Positions 45,515 through 57,822 of a DNA stretch of 64,000 nt are shown in pieces. Source of the DNA: Ligustrum vulgare (taxonomy: Eukaryota > Streptophyta > Magnoliopsida > Lamiales > Oleaceae); the NCBI GenBank assembly GCA_963555705.1, contig OY743172.1:25481446-25545445 (forward strand). Direction: 5' to 3'. The position numbers and the translations under genes were made by a program. Numbering within the stretch: the stretch's first letter is position 1; every line of letters begins with the position of its first letter. The notes under the pieces are model-generated. The model did not search any database. It was not told where the DNA came from and worked only from the letters and a program-made list of their open reading frames with translations.

Positions 45515-46100
45515 ATGATAGTGGAGAAATTAAGGTGAATAGAAGGGTGTTGGTGAATTTTTCTATTGGTAGCTATGTGGATGAAGTTATGTGTGATGTG
45601 GTACCTATGCATGCCGGGCACATTTTGTTGGGTAGGCCTTGGCAATATGATAGGAAGGTAACGCATGATGGATATAAAAATAGGTATAGCTTTACCAAAT
45701 GGGGAAAAACCATTACACTTGCACCATTGACACCATCACAAGTGTATGAAGATCAAATAAAACTGAAAATGATGAAGAAAAAAGAGTGAAGGAAAATGAG
45801 AGAAAGAGAGTTGAGGCCACGACCTCAGAAAAAGGAGAGGAAAAGAGAGTTGGAGCCACGACTCCAGAAAAAGGAGAGGCGAGAGAAAAAAAGAGTGTTG
45901 GGGTACATACCTCAGAAAAAGGAGAGGGAGCGAAGAGTGCCAGAAAAGAAAGAAAAATGAGTTTCTACGCAAAAAGGAATGAAATCAAAAAGGCATTCAT
46001 GGAAGAACGACCGATGGTCCTTCTGCTGTACAAGGAATCATTCCTTGCATTTGATGAAACTAACAAATCCCTCCCTAGTTTGGCTATTTCTTTATTGTAG
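45515..46100 (+). pseudogene. Element B protease region and linker, active site deleted
   Basis: Gag runs into CSMII and then directly into LQWLND and VNRRVLVNFSIG; the segment that holds the catalytic Asp-Ser/Thr-Gly of Gypsy proteases is missing, and a shift brings a stop at 45512. The rest of the protease fold is present (VMCDVVPM, HILLGRPW, YDRKVTHDG). A charged linker follows with three repeats of (E/T)TSEKGE..V-type units at 45810-45930, then MSFYAKRNEIKKAFMEE leading to RT. Confidence 0.82.
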
Positions 46101-47201
46101 AAATTTGACGATATATTTCTCGATGACATACCTAGTGGGTTACCACCCATTCGAGGTATTGAATATCAAATTGATTTTGTACCCGGAGCAGTCATTCCAA
46201 ACCGCCCCGCTTATCGAAGTCATCCCGAGAAGACAAAGGAGCTTCAAAGGCAAGTGGAGGAATTAATGAGTAAGGGGTAAATAAGAGAAAGCATGAGCCC
46301 ATGTGCCGTACCCGTGTTTCTTGTGCCGAAGAAGGACGGGACATGGAGAATGTGTGTTGATTGTAGAGCCATCAACAACATAACGGTAAAGTATCATCAT
46401 CATATTCCTAGGTTAGATGATATGTTGGATGAATTGCATGGCTCTAGCATATTTAGTAAAATTGACCTTAAGAGTGGTTATCATCAAATTCGAATGAAAG
46501 AAGGAGATGAGTGGAAAACTGCATTTAAAACTAAGTATGGCCTGTATGAATGGTTAGTAATGCCTTTTGGACTTACTAATGCACCGAGCACATTTATGCG
46601 TTTAATGAATCATGTTTTACGTGCATTTATAGGTAAATTCGTCGTAGTTTACTTCGATGATATCTTGATATATAGTAAAACTTTGAATGAGCATGTGGAG
46701 CATGTTAGGTGTGTGCTTGTGGTTTTAAGACAAGAGCAACTTTTTGCTAATTTTAAAAAGTGTGATTTTTGCATGGAAAAAGTTGTGTTTCTTGGCTATG
46801 TGGTTAGTGCTAAAACGATAGAAGTAGATGAAGAGAAAGTCAAAGCTATTAAAGAGTGGCCAACACCTAAAAGCATAACTGAGGTTAGGAGTTTTCATGG
46901 CTTGGCTAGTTTTTATAGGCGCTTTGTTAAAAATTTTAGCACGATTGCCGCACCACTCACAGAAATTGTCAAAAAGAGTGTAGGGTTTAAATGGGGTGTA
47001 GAACAGGAGCATGAATTTGATACTATCAAAAATATGTTATGTGAAGCACCGGTTTTATCACTTCCTAACTTTGACAAGGCTTTTGAGATTGAATGTGATG
47101 CCTCAGGGCTAGGCATTGGAGCTGTTTTAATGCAGGATCAAAGGCCAATCGCCTATTTTAGTGAAAAACTAAAAGGGGCTGCACTTAATTATCCCACATA
47201 G
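46101..47201 (+). pseudogene. Element B reverse transcriptase and RNase H start
   Basis: N-terminal part (DDIPSGLPPIRGIEYQID, IPNRPAYRS) precedes a stop at 46278; from 46293 the frame is open to 47201. RT motifs: [46 protein letters not shown], the intact catalytic YFDDILIYS near 46655, FLGYVVS and [13 protein letters not shown]. RNase H begins with [17 protein letters not shown] single-base class shift after ALNYPT separates it from the next frame. RT itself looks catalytically competent. Confidence 0.9.
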
Positions 47202-48961
47202 ACAAGGAGTTATACTCACTTGTGCGCGCTTTGGAAATATGGCAACATTACTTGTGGCCACGGGAGTTCGTGATACACATTGACCATGAATCCTTGAAGC
47301 ATTTGAGGGGACAAGCTAAGCTGAGTAAGAGACATGCAAGGTGGGTAGAGTTCATCGAGACATTTTCCTATGTCATCCGATACAAACAAGGTAAGGAAAA
47401 TGTGGTGGCAGATGCATTGTCTCGAAGGTATGTTCTTTTAAATTCTTTAAACTCTAAATTGCTTGGATTTGAATACATTAAGGACATGTATGCTAATGAC
47501 CTGGACTTTTCTAATATTTATGAATCATGTGGTAAGGGGGCTGTGGATAGATTCTTTAAACATGATGATTATTTATTTCGAAAAAATAAATTGTGTGTCC
47601 CTAGGTGTACAATGAGAGAGTTACTTGTGAGAGAGGCCCATAGTGGAGGCTTAATGGGTCATTTTGGGGTTAAAAAGACCATTGAAATCCTAAGTGAACA
47701 TTTCTATTGGCCTAAGATGAAAATTGATGTGGTTCGGGTTTGTAATAGATGCATTACTTGTAAAAAGGCTAAATCTAGGATTAAACCCCATGGATTATAT
47801 ATGCCTTTACCCGTCCCTAGTGAACCTTGGGTCGATATCTCTATGGATTTTGTTTTAGGATTGCCTAGAACTAAGAAGGGTCGAGATTCGATTTTTGTGG
47901 TAGTAGATCGCTTTAGTAAAATGACACATTTCATACCATGCCATGAAACTGACGATGCTACAAACATAGCTGAAATTTTCTTTAGGGAAGTCGTGCGCTT
48001 ACATGGGGTGCCTAAAAGTATTGTCTCGGATAGGGATGTTAAATTCCTTAGTCATTTTTGGAGAGTCTTGTGGAACAAATTAGGAACAAAACTACTTTTT
48101 TCTACAACTTGTCACCCACAGACCGATGGACAGACCGAGGTAGTAAATAGGACAATGATTCAATTATTGCGCACCATAATCAATAAAAATTTGAAAAATT
48201 GGGAAGAGTGTTTGCCATTTATTGGATTTGCATATAATAGGGCTATACATTCTACTACTTCGTGTTCACCATTTGAAATTGTTTATGGTTTTAATCCGTT
48301 AACACCGTTGGATTTAATTCCTTTACCTGTGAATGAACGTAGTAGTTTAGATGGAAAGAAAAAGGCTGAGATGGTTAAAGCACTCCACGACAAGGTGAGG
48401 TTGGTGATTGAAAAGAAAAATGAACATTATGCTTCGCAGGCTAACAAAGGAAGAAAAGGTGTCATATTTGAACCCGGTGATTGGGTTTGGTTACATTTGA
48501 GGAAGGAGCGGTTTCCAGAACAGCGCAAGTCAAAGTTACAACCGCGAGGAGATGGTCCATTCCAAGTGATCGAAAGGATCAACAATAATGCCTATAAACT
48601 CGATCTTCCTGGTGAGTATAATGTTTCGGCTTCATTTAATGTTTCTGATCTATCTCCGTTTGATGCAGGTACAGATTCGAGGTCGAATCCTTTCGAAGAG
48701 GGAGGGGATGATGTGATCCAGACCACGGATACAAGCCCGCACAAAGATCCGTTGAAGATCAAAGGAGGACCGATGACTCGATTACAGACAAAGAGGGCCA
48801 AGGAAGCAATGGACAAGTTAGTTCAAGAAACAATGGCCAAAACAATGTTCGTGTCATCAAAAGAAACAAGTTCCATGTTGGGGCCGAGCCAAAACGATGA
48901 GTGGATCAACCTTATTCATTGCGTCGAAGAAAGTGGTGAAATTTCAATGTTACGGCCGTAA
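47202..48961 (+). CDS. Element B RNase H - integrase ORF running into the 3' LTR
   Basis: Open frame of about 580 residues, cut off from RT only by a small frameshift at 47201. RNase H end: [10 protein letters not shown] and [11 protein letters not shown]. Integrase: H-H-C-C zinc domain ([10 protein letters not shown] then [11 protein letters not shown]), DDE core with Asp in [10 protein letters not shown] and SDRDVKF and Glu in DGQTEVVNR, and the [14 protein letters not shown] and [20 protein letters not shown]-terminal fold. The tail ([10 protein letters not shown], then [21 protein letters not shown]) extends 84 codons into the LTR. A tail crossing the LTR border recalls the CR motif of CRM-type chromoviruses; I see no chromodomain. 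Catalytic residues are intact. Confidence 0.9.
48695..48708 (+). other. Element B polypurine tract
   Basis: GAAGAGGGAGGGGA immediately before the 3' LTR; it also codes for part of the integrase tail. Confidence 0.9.
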
Positions 48962-49629
48962 CATACAAATCCTCACGGCCGTAACCAACTTTCTGCTGAA
49001 ATTGATTTTGCGAGACATGAACAATCACGGCCGTAAAGATTGAGTATCACGGCCGTAAAGATTGAGTATCACGGCCGTAAAGGTTAATATCACGGCCGTA
49101 AAGGAGTTGCTGCTTAAAATTGGAATTGTACGTTTTTGGACTTACGGCCGTAAGTCATATGTCACGGCCGTAAGAGTGAATCAGAAGCAAGGTTACGGCC
49201 GTAAGAAATTCAGTCACGGCCGTAAAATCGAATACGCGTGAATTTTAGGTTATTTTTATTTCCTTATTTTTAGGTAGTTGTTTCCTTGTTTAATTAGAAT
49301 TCTTAACCTAGTTTTGACCCTATTTATAGGGATGTAATTTTCATTATTCATTACACAACTTTGATAATATTAATTGAGAGGCTATTTGCTTTCACAACCT
49401 TTATTCTTTATTGAATAAAATCCGAACTTGCGAGTTAATTCTTGTTTGTTCAAATCTTGGGTGAGATTTATTTTCATTGTGATCAAGATGTCAACATATC
49501 AATTGATTGTGTTGGTTGCTTGGTTCAATTAATTTGAATCAATCTCTAAATCGTGATTCTTTGACGTTCTTGGGTCGATTCCAATAATTTGTGGGTTGCG
49601 TAGCTACAATTGCTACGTGATTTGCATCA
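48709..49629 (+). mobile_element. Element B 3' LTR (921 bp)
   Basis: Near-identical to 42700-43619. Visible differences include the palindrome sites and a few transitions. Confidence 0.94.
48947..49225. repeat. Cluster of TTACGGCCGTAA-type palindromes, 3' LTR of B
   Basis: Ten copies of (t/c)acggccgtaa, all with an intact CGGCCG core, at irregular 18-50 bp spacing, downstream of the integrase stop and upstream of the likely transcription start region (tatttatagggatg near 49321). Confidence 0.9.
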
Positions 49630-50669
49630 TTTTTCCTCACTTTGCTAGGGTTTGAAGTAAGTTCTTACCTTTTTCTTATTTTCTTGTATTTTTCTCTTAA
49701 ACATTCACTTCTTTAATGCAATTTTCAATTAATGTTTTTATGTTTTAGTAATGTTTTCTTATATTCAAGTATTCTGTTGTTGTTTAAGCTTTTGGTTTTT
49801 GTTATTCTCTCACATTTTCATCAAAAAAAATTTATATCTTTAATATATTTAATGCTTTAAGCTTGGGTTGTTGGAAATATTTATTGTTGAAGGAGAAAAT
49901 TTGTTTCAAAGTGAAGAACCCATGGAATGCTCTCTTCAAAAAGCTCACTAGAAGGGAGTTCTCTTTACTAGTTTATTTGTAATCTCTTATTTAGATTGTT
50001 GCTGATACGTTTATGTTATTTGTTAAATGTTGTTGTTATTTTATTATGGGTTAACTTTATTGTGTTAGAATATTTAACTAGTGTAGTTTTAATTAAGCAT
50101 TTTAAGTTGTTTATGGATATTTGGTATTTATGTTCATATTTTGATGATTAGGAATGTTGTTTTATGTTTATGTAATCTTAAAATGTTGTCAATATTTTGT
50201 ATTGTATTTGCAAGTCATTAAACATGTTAGGTTAAATTTAGAATTTCCCTTGTAATTTGGTTAATTGATTGACTACCACTAATTAATTTTTGAAAGAAGA
50301 AATTAGTGTAGTTATAATAAATAAATTTAACTTGTCTTATGTTTTCCAACTTATTTTAATCACCAAGTTCTTGTTGTCATTAGTTTACTTTGGATAATTA
50401 GTTTTAATTCTAGTTTTTATATTTTGTTACCTATTTGCTTTAGTTTACTAGTTTTTATATCGTCATGTTTCTTATTTATGTTACTTAGTTAGTAATTCAC
50501 CACCAAACCAAACTTTTTTGTTACTTGACTTTTCTTTTAAAATGAAATCAACAAATATAGTTGTAAATAAATCAATCCTCGTGGGTACGATAACCCGGGC
50601 TTTTCGAGTCCACTTTACTACTTGAACGCGAATCATGCACTTGTGGTATGCGATTTTAGCGAACAAGTT

Positions 50670-50689
50670 TTTGGCGCTGTTCCGAGAAT
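50670..50689 (+). other. Element A primer-binding site (Athila type)
   Basis: TTGGCGCTGTTCCGAGAATT resembles the TGGCGCCGTTGCCGGGGA site of Athila elements (complementary to Asp tRNA) with several changes. It starts four bases after the LTR end. Confidence 0.75.
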
Positions 50690-50796
50690 TGATTTTATTT
50701 GTACTAAATGCATTGATTTTTGTTAATTTAATTGTCTTCTCATTCTCATCTCTTTCTTCTTTTTATTTTCATTTTCTAGGTACTCTTGCCTTGTTT

Positions 50797-52359
50797 ATGC
50801 AACAACATCCGACTTGGGACATTCTTCTGTTTGATCCCGAACCTGAACGAACTTATATGAGGAGGATTAGGGAAAGAAGGGAACAAGTTGAACAACAAAT
50901 AATATAAGTCAATATGGGAGACAACAACCAAGATGGTGCAAATCCCGCTATTGATGAAGATGATAGACCAATAGGACAATTCACGGTCCCTCTCATCACT
51001 CAAAATCGAGGAAGTATCACATATCCCCCATTTGGACGTCCAGACTTTCATCTAAAGCCGGAAGTGATAAATCTCTTCAAGGGGCATCTATAATTCTATG
51101 GAATGACCGAGGAGAATCCATTTACTCACATCTCGCGGTTTTTGGAGATGTGTAGTAACTTTGATTATCCGGGAATTAGCAAGGACGCTATCAACATGTG
51201 GTTATTTCCACATACCCTTAGAGATGGAGCTCGTGAATGGTTAGATTCCAACCCCGTTGGAAGTATTACAAAATGGAATGATCTAGCTCAAAAGTTTACT
51301 ACAAAATACTTTCCTCCGTCAAAAGTGGCTAAATTGAAGAATGATATCTCCACATTTCGACAACTTGATACCGAATGTTTCTATGAGGCATGAGAAAGAT
51401 TCAAGGAGATGTTGAGGAAATTCCCAAATCATGGGTTGACCAAGCAAATGCAAGTTCAATATTTCTATCTTGGGATGAATCCATCTAGTTGAGTGATGGT
51501 TGATTCGGCCTCCAATAGAGCTATCACTACAAAATCACCCAATGAAGCAATTGAGCTTTTTGAGAGGATGGCTAGTCGCAATTCTACTTGGCCAACCGAT
51601 CGCATGGTACCAAAAAAAGCCGCGGGAATTCATGAAGTTGATGCATATGCTGCTTTGTCGGCAAAGATGGACCTTCCATTCAAGAAATATGATGATTTGT
51701 CTTCTGAACATACGGTAAAAGCAATCTACCCTCCTATATCTATTTGTGATGTATGTTGAGCAACACACAAGGCTGAGGAATGCCCCATGCTCATAATGAC
51801 TTCTACTTCAAATGAGTAAGTGAATTATGCCCAAAATTTCAACCGACCACAAGGAAATCCTTACTCCAACGCATACAATCCGGGTTGGAGGAATCATCCG
51901 AATTTTTTTTGGTCCAACAATCAAAATCAAGTAAAGCCTCCCGGTTTTGTTCAACTTTCACCACCCCAAGAGAAGAAGCCTTCTATTGAGGAGATACTCA
52001 TGCAATATATGAACAAGACCAATACTATTCTCCAAAATCAAGCGGCTTCTATAAAAAATCTTGAGACTCAAGTTGGGCAATTGGAAAAAATGATGACGGA
52101 GAGACAACAAGGAGCCTTGCCAAGTAACACCGATATTAATCTAAGGAAAACTGTGCAAGCCATCACTACAAGAAGTGGAATTCAATTACCGGAAATCACG
52201 GTAAAGCAACAGCTGGCACAACCCGAGGTGAAGGAAAAAGGTAATGAACATGTTGATGAGGCGAATGAAAATGATGCACCATCTAAGGAAAGTGGGGAAA
52301 CTTCAACAAATGTGCCTACTCCGGTAAAAACTTATATGCCTCCCATTCCTTTCCCTTAA
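50797..52359 (+). pseudogene. Element A gag (Athila type, broken)
   Basis: Starts MQQHPTWDILLFDPEPERTY, stops at 50905, resumes MGDNNQDGAN at 50914 with FTVPLITQNRG and SITYPPFGRPDF. Stops at 51090 and 51391 interrupt the Athila gag core (ENPFTHISRFLEMCSNF, HTLRDGAREWLDS, WNDLAQKFTTKYFPP). Further stops at 51490 and 51757. The C-terminal part (NYAQNFNRPQGNPYSN, a coiled-coil LETQVGQLEKMM near 52060-52095, TRSGIQLPE) is open from 51820 to 52359. Confidence 0.87.
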
Positions 52360-53277
52360 AGACTCCAAAAGCACAAAGTGGATGCACAGTTTGGTAAATT
52401 TCTTGAAGTCTTCAAGAAATTTCCCATCAACATACCCTTTGCCGATGCATCAGCACAAATGCCCAGCTACGCAAAGTTCATGAAAGATATTCTTTCAAAC
52501 AAGAGGAGGCTAGAAGATCATGAAACTGTGATGCTCACGGAAGGATGCAGTGCCATACTACAAAACAAATTACCCCCAAAAATCAAAAATCCAGAGAGTT
52601 TTACTATTCCTTGTACTATTGGTGATTTAACTTTTGGAAAAGCATTATGTGATCTTGGTGCTAGTATTAATTTGATGCCTTTGTTTATTTTCAGGAGATT
52701 GGGCATGGGAGAGGTGAAACCAACCACAGTTTCATTGCAATTGGCCGATTACTCTATTAAGCACCCGCGTGGTATTATTAAGGATGTGCTAATCAAGGTG
52801 GACAAATTCATCTTCCCCTCCGACTTTATCATTCTTGATATGGAGGAAGACCTTGATATTCCTATCATCTTGGGAAGACCTTTCCTAGCAACCGGTCGGG
52901 CTCTAATAGATGTACAAGGAGGAAAGTTGATATTGAGGGTTCAAGATGAGCAAATCACATTCGACATCATGAAATCCGTTAAGTATCCCGCCGAGGCAAA
53001 TTCATGCTCCCGAGTAGACATTATTGATCAAGAAGTGGCTACATCATTCATCCATGGATCATCTAAGGATCCCCTTGAGACTTGCATTGCTCACTCTATA
53101 ACCACTAAGGGAGAGGATGATTTAGACATTGGAAGGATGTCACAACACTTGGAGGCTTCCAAGTTTTGTCCTTACAAGAAGATGCCATATTTTGAAGAAT
53201 TGAGAGAAAGCTCTTTTCCTTCACTACCCTCTATTCAACAAGCCCCAACTCTTGAATATCTCAAATTTTTTGAATGA
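52360..53277 (+). pseudogene. Element A protease region
   Basis: Open from 52378: FGKFLEVFKKFPINIPFADA, then the Athila aspartic protease with CDLGASINLMP (catalytic Asp in D-L-G, where D-S/T/L-G occurs in Athila), VSLQLADYSIKHPRGI, and the flap/second half DIPIILGRPFLATG. Ends at 53277. The protease part looks undamaged, but upstream and downstream stops disconnect it. Confidence 0.85.
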
Positions 53278-54800
53278 AGTGGAGGAAGAAAAGCTACTTG
53301 AAGTGTTGAAAATGAATAAAATGGCTATTGGGTGAACTATGGCGGATATAAAGGGTATTATCCCTACTCTATGCATGCATAAAATCATCTTGGAGGATGA
53401 TTTCAAACCAACGGTGGAGCACCAACTCCGTCTAAATCAAACATGAAAGAAATGGTAAAAGCCGAAGTTTGAAGTGGTTAGACGCGGGAATTATCTATAA
53501 TCTATCCAAGACCCATGACCGGATGGAGAGTGTGCATTGACTACCGGAAGTTGAACAATGCCACTAGAAAAGATCACTTCCCTCTCCCCTTTATTGACTA
53601 AATGCTTGAGATGTTGACGGGGCACTCCTACTATTGTTTCTTGGATGGAAACTCGGGCTACAATCAAATCTTGATAGCCCCCAAAATTCAAGAGAAGACC
53701 ACCTTCACATGTCCATATTGGGCTTTTGCTTATAGGAGGATGCCGTTTGGCCTTTGTAATGAACCGGCTACTTTTCAACGTTGTATGATGGTCATATTCT
53801 TCGACATGGTGGAAAAATTCATCGAGGTATTCACGGATTATTTTTCTGTTTTTGGTTCTTCTTTTAATGAATGCTTGGATAATCTTGATTTAGTGTTAAA
53901 AAGATGTGAAGAAACCAATTTAGTGCTTAATTGGGAGAAATGTCATTTTATGGTGAAAGAAGGCATTGTACTTGGCCACCGGATTTCATAAGGGGGGTTG
54001 AGGTTGATAAAGCTAAAATCCAAGTTATTGAGAAATTGCCTCCTCCTACTTCGATGAAAGGCATAAGGAGCTTCTTGGGGCATGCGATTTTCTATAGGAG
54101 ATTCATCAAAGATTTCTCCAAAATCACTAAGCCTCTTTGTTCTCTACTTGAGAAGAACAACACTTTCCATTTCTCTCAAGAGTTTCTATTGGCTTTCAAC
54201 ACTCTTAAGGATAGGCTTATCACGGCTCCTATTATTGTGGCCCCGTATTGGAGCTTACCATTTGAGCTCATGTGCAATGCTAGTGATTATGCCATGAGAG
54301 CGGTTTTGGGGCAAAGGAGAGGTAAAGTGTTGCATGTGATCTATTATGCAAGCCGAACATTGAGTGATGCTCAATTGAACTATTCCACGATCGAGAAAGA
54401 GATGCTTTCCGTGGTCTTTTCCTTTGACAAATTTTGATCTTATCTCATCGGCTCAAAGGTGATTTCTATACCGACCACTTCGCTCTAAAATACTTGCTTG
54501 CTAAGAAGGATGCGAAGCCAAGATTGATTAGATGAGTCCTTCTCTTGCAATAATTTGATTTGGAGATCCGTGATAAAAAGGGAGCGGATAATCTTGTAAC
54601 TGATCATCTATCTAGGCTTGATCAACCTAAAGAGTTGGGAGTAGAGGAAATCAATGAATCTTTTCCGGATGAACAGCTTTTGCATGCCAAACATCTTCTC
54701 CGAGTCTTCAAATTACCATGGTATGCGGACTTTGTAAATTTCCTTGTAAGTGCTATTCTTCCCCGGATTTCTCTTATCAACAAGAGAAGAAATTATTTGC
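53278..54800 (+). pseudogene. Element A reverse transcriptase and RNase H (broken)
   Basis: RT pieces: MTGWRVCIDYRKLNNATRKD near 53515, HSYYCFLDGNSGYNQI near 53625, WAFAYRRMPFGLCNEPATFQ near 53720, and a catalytic box reading FTDYFSVFG where relatives have xDDFS, so one Asp is lost. Then CHFMVKEGIVLGHRIS, KGIRSFLGHAIFYRRFIKDF, RNase H LMCNASDYAMRAVLGQR and YASRTLSDAQLNYSTIEKEM. Later pieces TDHLSRL near 54600 and DLVNFL-like residues. Stops near 53330, 53470, 53600, 53990 and 54437. Confidence 0.85.
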
Positions 54801-55837
54801 CGACATGAAACATTATTTTTGGGATGAGCTATATTTTTTCAAGAGGGGGGTGGACCAAATCATTAGAAGATGTGTTCTCGAGGAATAAATGGAAGCAATT
54901 CTTAATAGGTGTCATTCATCACCTTATGGGGATCATTTTGGAGCTTCCAAAATTGCCTCAAAAGTTCTTTAATTGGGATTCTATTGGCCAACTTTGTTCA
55001 AGGATGTTTATACCTTAGTATCCAAATGTAATAGATGCCAAAGGAGTGGGAATATCCCTCGGCGTAATGAAATGCCATTGACTTCAATCTTGAAAGTGGA
55101 GATTTTTTTATGTATGGGGAATTGATTTCATGGGGCCATTTCCATCCTCGTTCTCAAATCAATACATTTTGGTGGTGGTGGACTATGTTTCTAAATGGCT
55201 AGAGGCAGTGGCATTGCCTACTAATGATGCTCTGGTGGTTGTCAATTTTCTCAAAAAGAACATTTTTACATGCTTTGGAACCCCCCGACTCATCATTAGT
55301 GATGAAGGCAAACACTTTTGCAATCGTCTCCTTGACTCACTTTTGTCAAAGTATAGAGTGAAGCACCGAGTCGCCACACCTTACCATCCCCAAACAAGTG
55401 GCTAAGTGGAGATCTCAAATCGAGAGTTGAAAATAATTCTTGAGATGATGGTGAATACATCAAGGAAAGATTGGTCTAGAAAGCTAGATTATGCATTATG
55501 GGCTTACCGCACCGCCTTCAAGACTCCTATTGGTATGTCTCGATTTTGTCTTGTGTTTGGAAAATCATGTCATCTACCTGTTGAACCTGAGCATAGAGCA
55601 TTTTTGGCTACACGGACATTGAACTTTGGTGTAAAATTAATTGGTGAGAAGAGGTTGCTTCAACTCAATGAACTTGATGAGTTTAGCCTCAACTCATATG
55701 AAAATGCTCGTATCTATAAGGACACGACCAATAAATGGCATGATAACCACATTGTGAAGAGAGATTTCAAATTTTGGGAACAAGTTCTTCTATTCAACTC
55801 CCGACTTCGGTTATTTCCACAAAAGCTTCGATCCTGA
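54801..55837 (+). pseudogene. Element A integrase (broken)
   Basis: Zinc-domain remnants at 54890-55070, then core [19 protein letters not shown] with [14 protein letters not shown] (first Asp), [14 protein letters not shown] (second Asp region), [10 protein letters not shown] followed by a stop, VEISNRELK (Glu), [19 protein letters not shown] and [15 protein letters not shown]. Several stops; the piece 55406-55837 is open and ends in the C-terminal region before a shift. Confidence 0.87.
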
Positions 55838-57822
55838 TGATGGGGGCCATTTACAATTTCTCAATTTTTTACCCATGGAGCTATTGAGTTATATCATCCT
55901 GACAAGGGACATTTCAAAGTCAACGGGAAAATTTTGAAACCATTCTTGGAAGGGGAATCCTCAGAGGAAAAGTCATCCTTTCTCCTCATGCTCCCGAATG
56001 AAAATCAAAAAGTCGACCTTATGACTTTAACCGAGTGCTTTTTGGGAGGCAACCCAAATTTCTTCTCTTTTGAGTTACTTGTAATTATTTACTTTACTTC
56101 TTTAGCTTCTTTTTAATTAGTCGTCAATCTTTTGTGGGTAACAAATTTTTTGAAAATCCTAAGTAACATTGTCCTCAACAAGTTTGGGGGTGAACTACAT
56201 TCGTAGAAAGCTTAGGTCAATTTCAAACATCACAAACAAGCATCAAATCAGGAAAGTTTTACTAACTCTTTTCTTCTTTACATGTTGTTACTTTCTTCAC
56301 ATTGATGACAATGTGTAATTCAAGTTTGGGGGTGTAGACTTCATTTTGCACTTTATCATGTTAGATTGCCTTGCCGACTTAAGATGGTGTGATGTTTGAT
56401 TTTGTTCATGTTGTTTTGGATATTGACACGCTAAATGGCCTTGTCGGCTCAAAATGATTTGATGTCTGAAATTGCTGATTAATTTACGAATTATGATCGA
56501 ATATGCTACTTGTGCCTATTTTTATAAATTGCTTATCTATGAGTGATCCTAAGTTCTCTTGAGCACAATAGTCATAACTAATTATTGTTGAGATTTGGAA
56601 TCTATTGAAGGTTGGAGAAATTTGTGAAGTAGAAAAATTAGGTTGTGAGCTTGTATTTTCAATTTTTATGAACCTATCCAATTTCTTTTCAATACTCTTA
56701 ATCTCTTAATCCTTTGTGAGACAAGTTTGTGGGTGGTCGAGCTGGTAAAGGAGACGGTCTAGATGTGTAGTGATTCCATGCATGCTTGATATAAATTTGT
56801 GTGGAGTGTTGTTGATGTTAGTATAAGCTAAGTGATGACCAAATGCTAGAAATCTAAGCCCATTTTAATTATTGCATTGCCCTATCTCGTAGCCTTTTTG
56901 ACTCGAGTAATTAAGCCCGTAGGAGTATCTTGAAACTTGGTGCCTTAAGTTTGAAACTTGGGAGTCACCGGCCTAAAGCTCGCTACATGGGTCAATTAGA
57001 AAGTTTAATGAGTAGGGTACACACACACACACACTTTGAAAAAAAAAAAAAAAAGCACATCATCATTGCATTTGCTTAATAAGTCCACCTCATTTCGTAG
57101 CTTTTTTTACTCGAGTTTTTAAGTCCGTAGGGATATTTTGAAACCTGGTACCCTTTGATCTTAAAAAAATCGAGGAGCTTCCGACCTAAAGCTCGCTAAA
57201 TGGGTCAATTAGAAAGTTTAAGGGAATGAGGAAGTCACGAGCAATCATCATATTAGTTTGTAGAAATCATGCATTTGTATTTGCATAAGGGCTTAGATTA
57301 ATAGTGGGTTTGAATTGCTTGGTATAAACTTTAATATTGAAGCACTCATTTAGTGGAGAATCACTGTATATCTAGATTGTTGAGATTATAGGTAAGTCAT
57401 AACCAAGCTTTAGTGGAAAAAGAAATGTGTGAATTGAGAGTTACCTCTAGGATTGCATATCAGGAGAGAAAAGAAATAATATGGGGGGATGAATGTCACG
57501 AGAGGGTAAGGAATGAAATTGAACACTAAGGGTGGATAGTATTATTTTGAAATTTATCCTTCCTACAATGTTTCTTTGAACCTTATTAATAATTGGAAGT
57601 GACTATGCACACACACATACACCCCGATCAAACATGAGACAAACTCAACTTTTTTTTTTTTGTAGTATTATTTTGAAAACATAATTGTGAATTAATCATG
57701 CAATTTTACAATCAAGACAGAATTTACAAGTAGTCTAGCTTTGTTGATACTTCATTTATTTACTTTTTGTGTTAGTAGATATTCTTGCTCGAGACAAACA
57801 AAAGTTTAAGTTTTGGGGTATT
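55838..57822 (+). mobile_element. Element A 3' untranslated region, no env-like gene
   Basis: Integrase tail ends near 56050 (LTECFLGGNPNF). No env-like frame, which many Athila elements carry here. The word aagtttgggggtg recurs (56178, 56322) as usual in Athila 3' regions. 56880-57010 and 57084-57215 are imperfect direct repeats (cgtagc..tttttactcgag, aagtccgtaggg, ctaaagctcgcta). Also a short (AC)n at 57017 and A run. Confidence 0.65.

Larger units (their letters stand above)
42700..49629 (+). mobile_element. Gypsy element B (chromovirus-like), 6930 bp, TSD TTTTT
   Basis: LTRs 42700-43619 and 48709-49629 (920/921 bp) begin TGATGTGATCC and end TTTGCATCA. TTTTT flanks both ends (42695-42699, 49630-49634). 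Order is PBS, gag, protease, RT, RNase H, integrase, PPT. A few frameshifts and a protease deletion make it defective. It is the youngest layer of the stack. Confidence 0.94.
42065..50665 (+). mobile_element. Element A 5' LTR, split by element B
   Basis: 42065-42699 and 49635-50665 together match 57823-59489. The break lies in a run of five T in gatttttcctc, intact at 58450-58454 in the 3' LTR. Confidence 0.92.
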
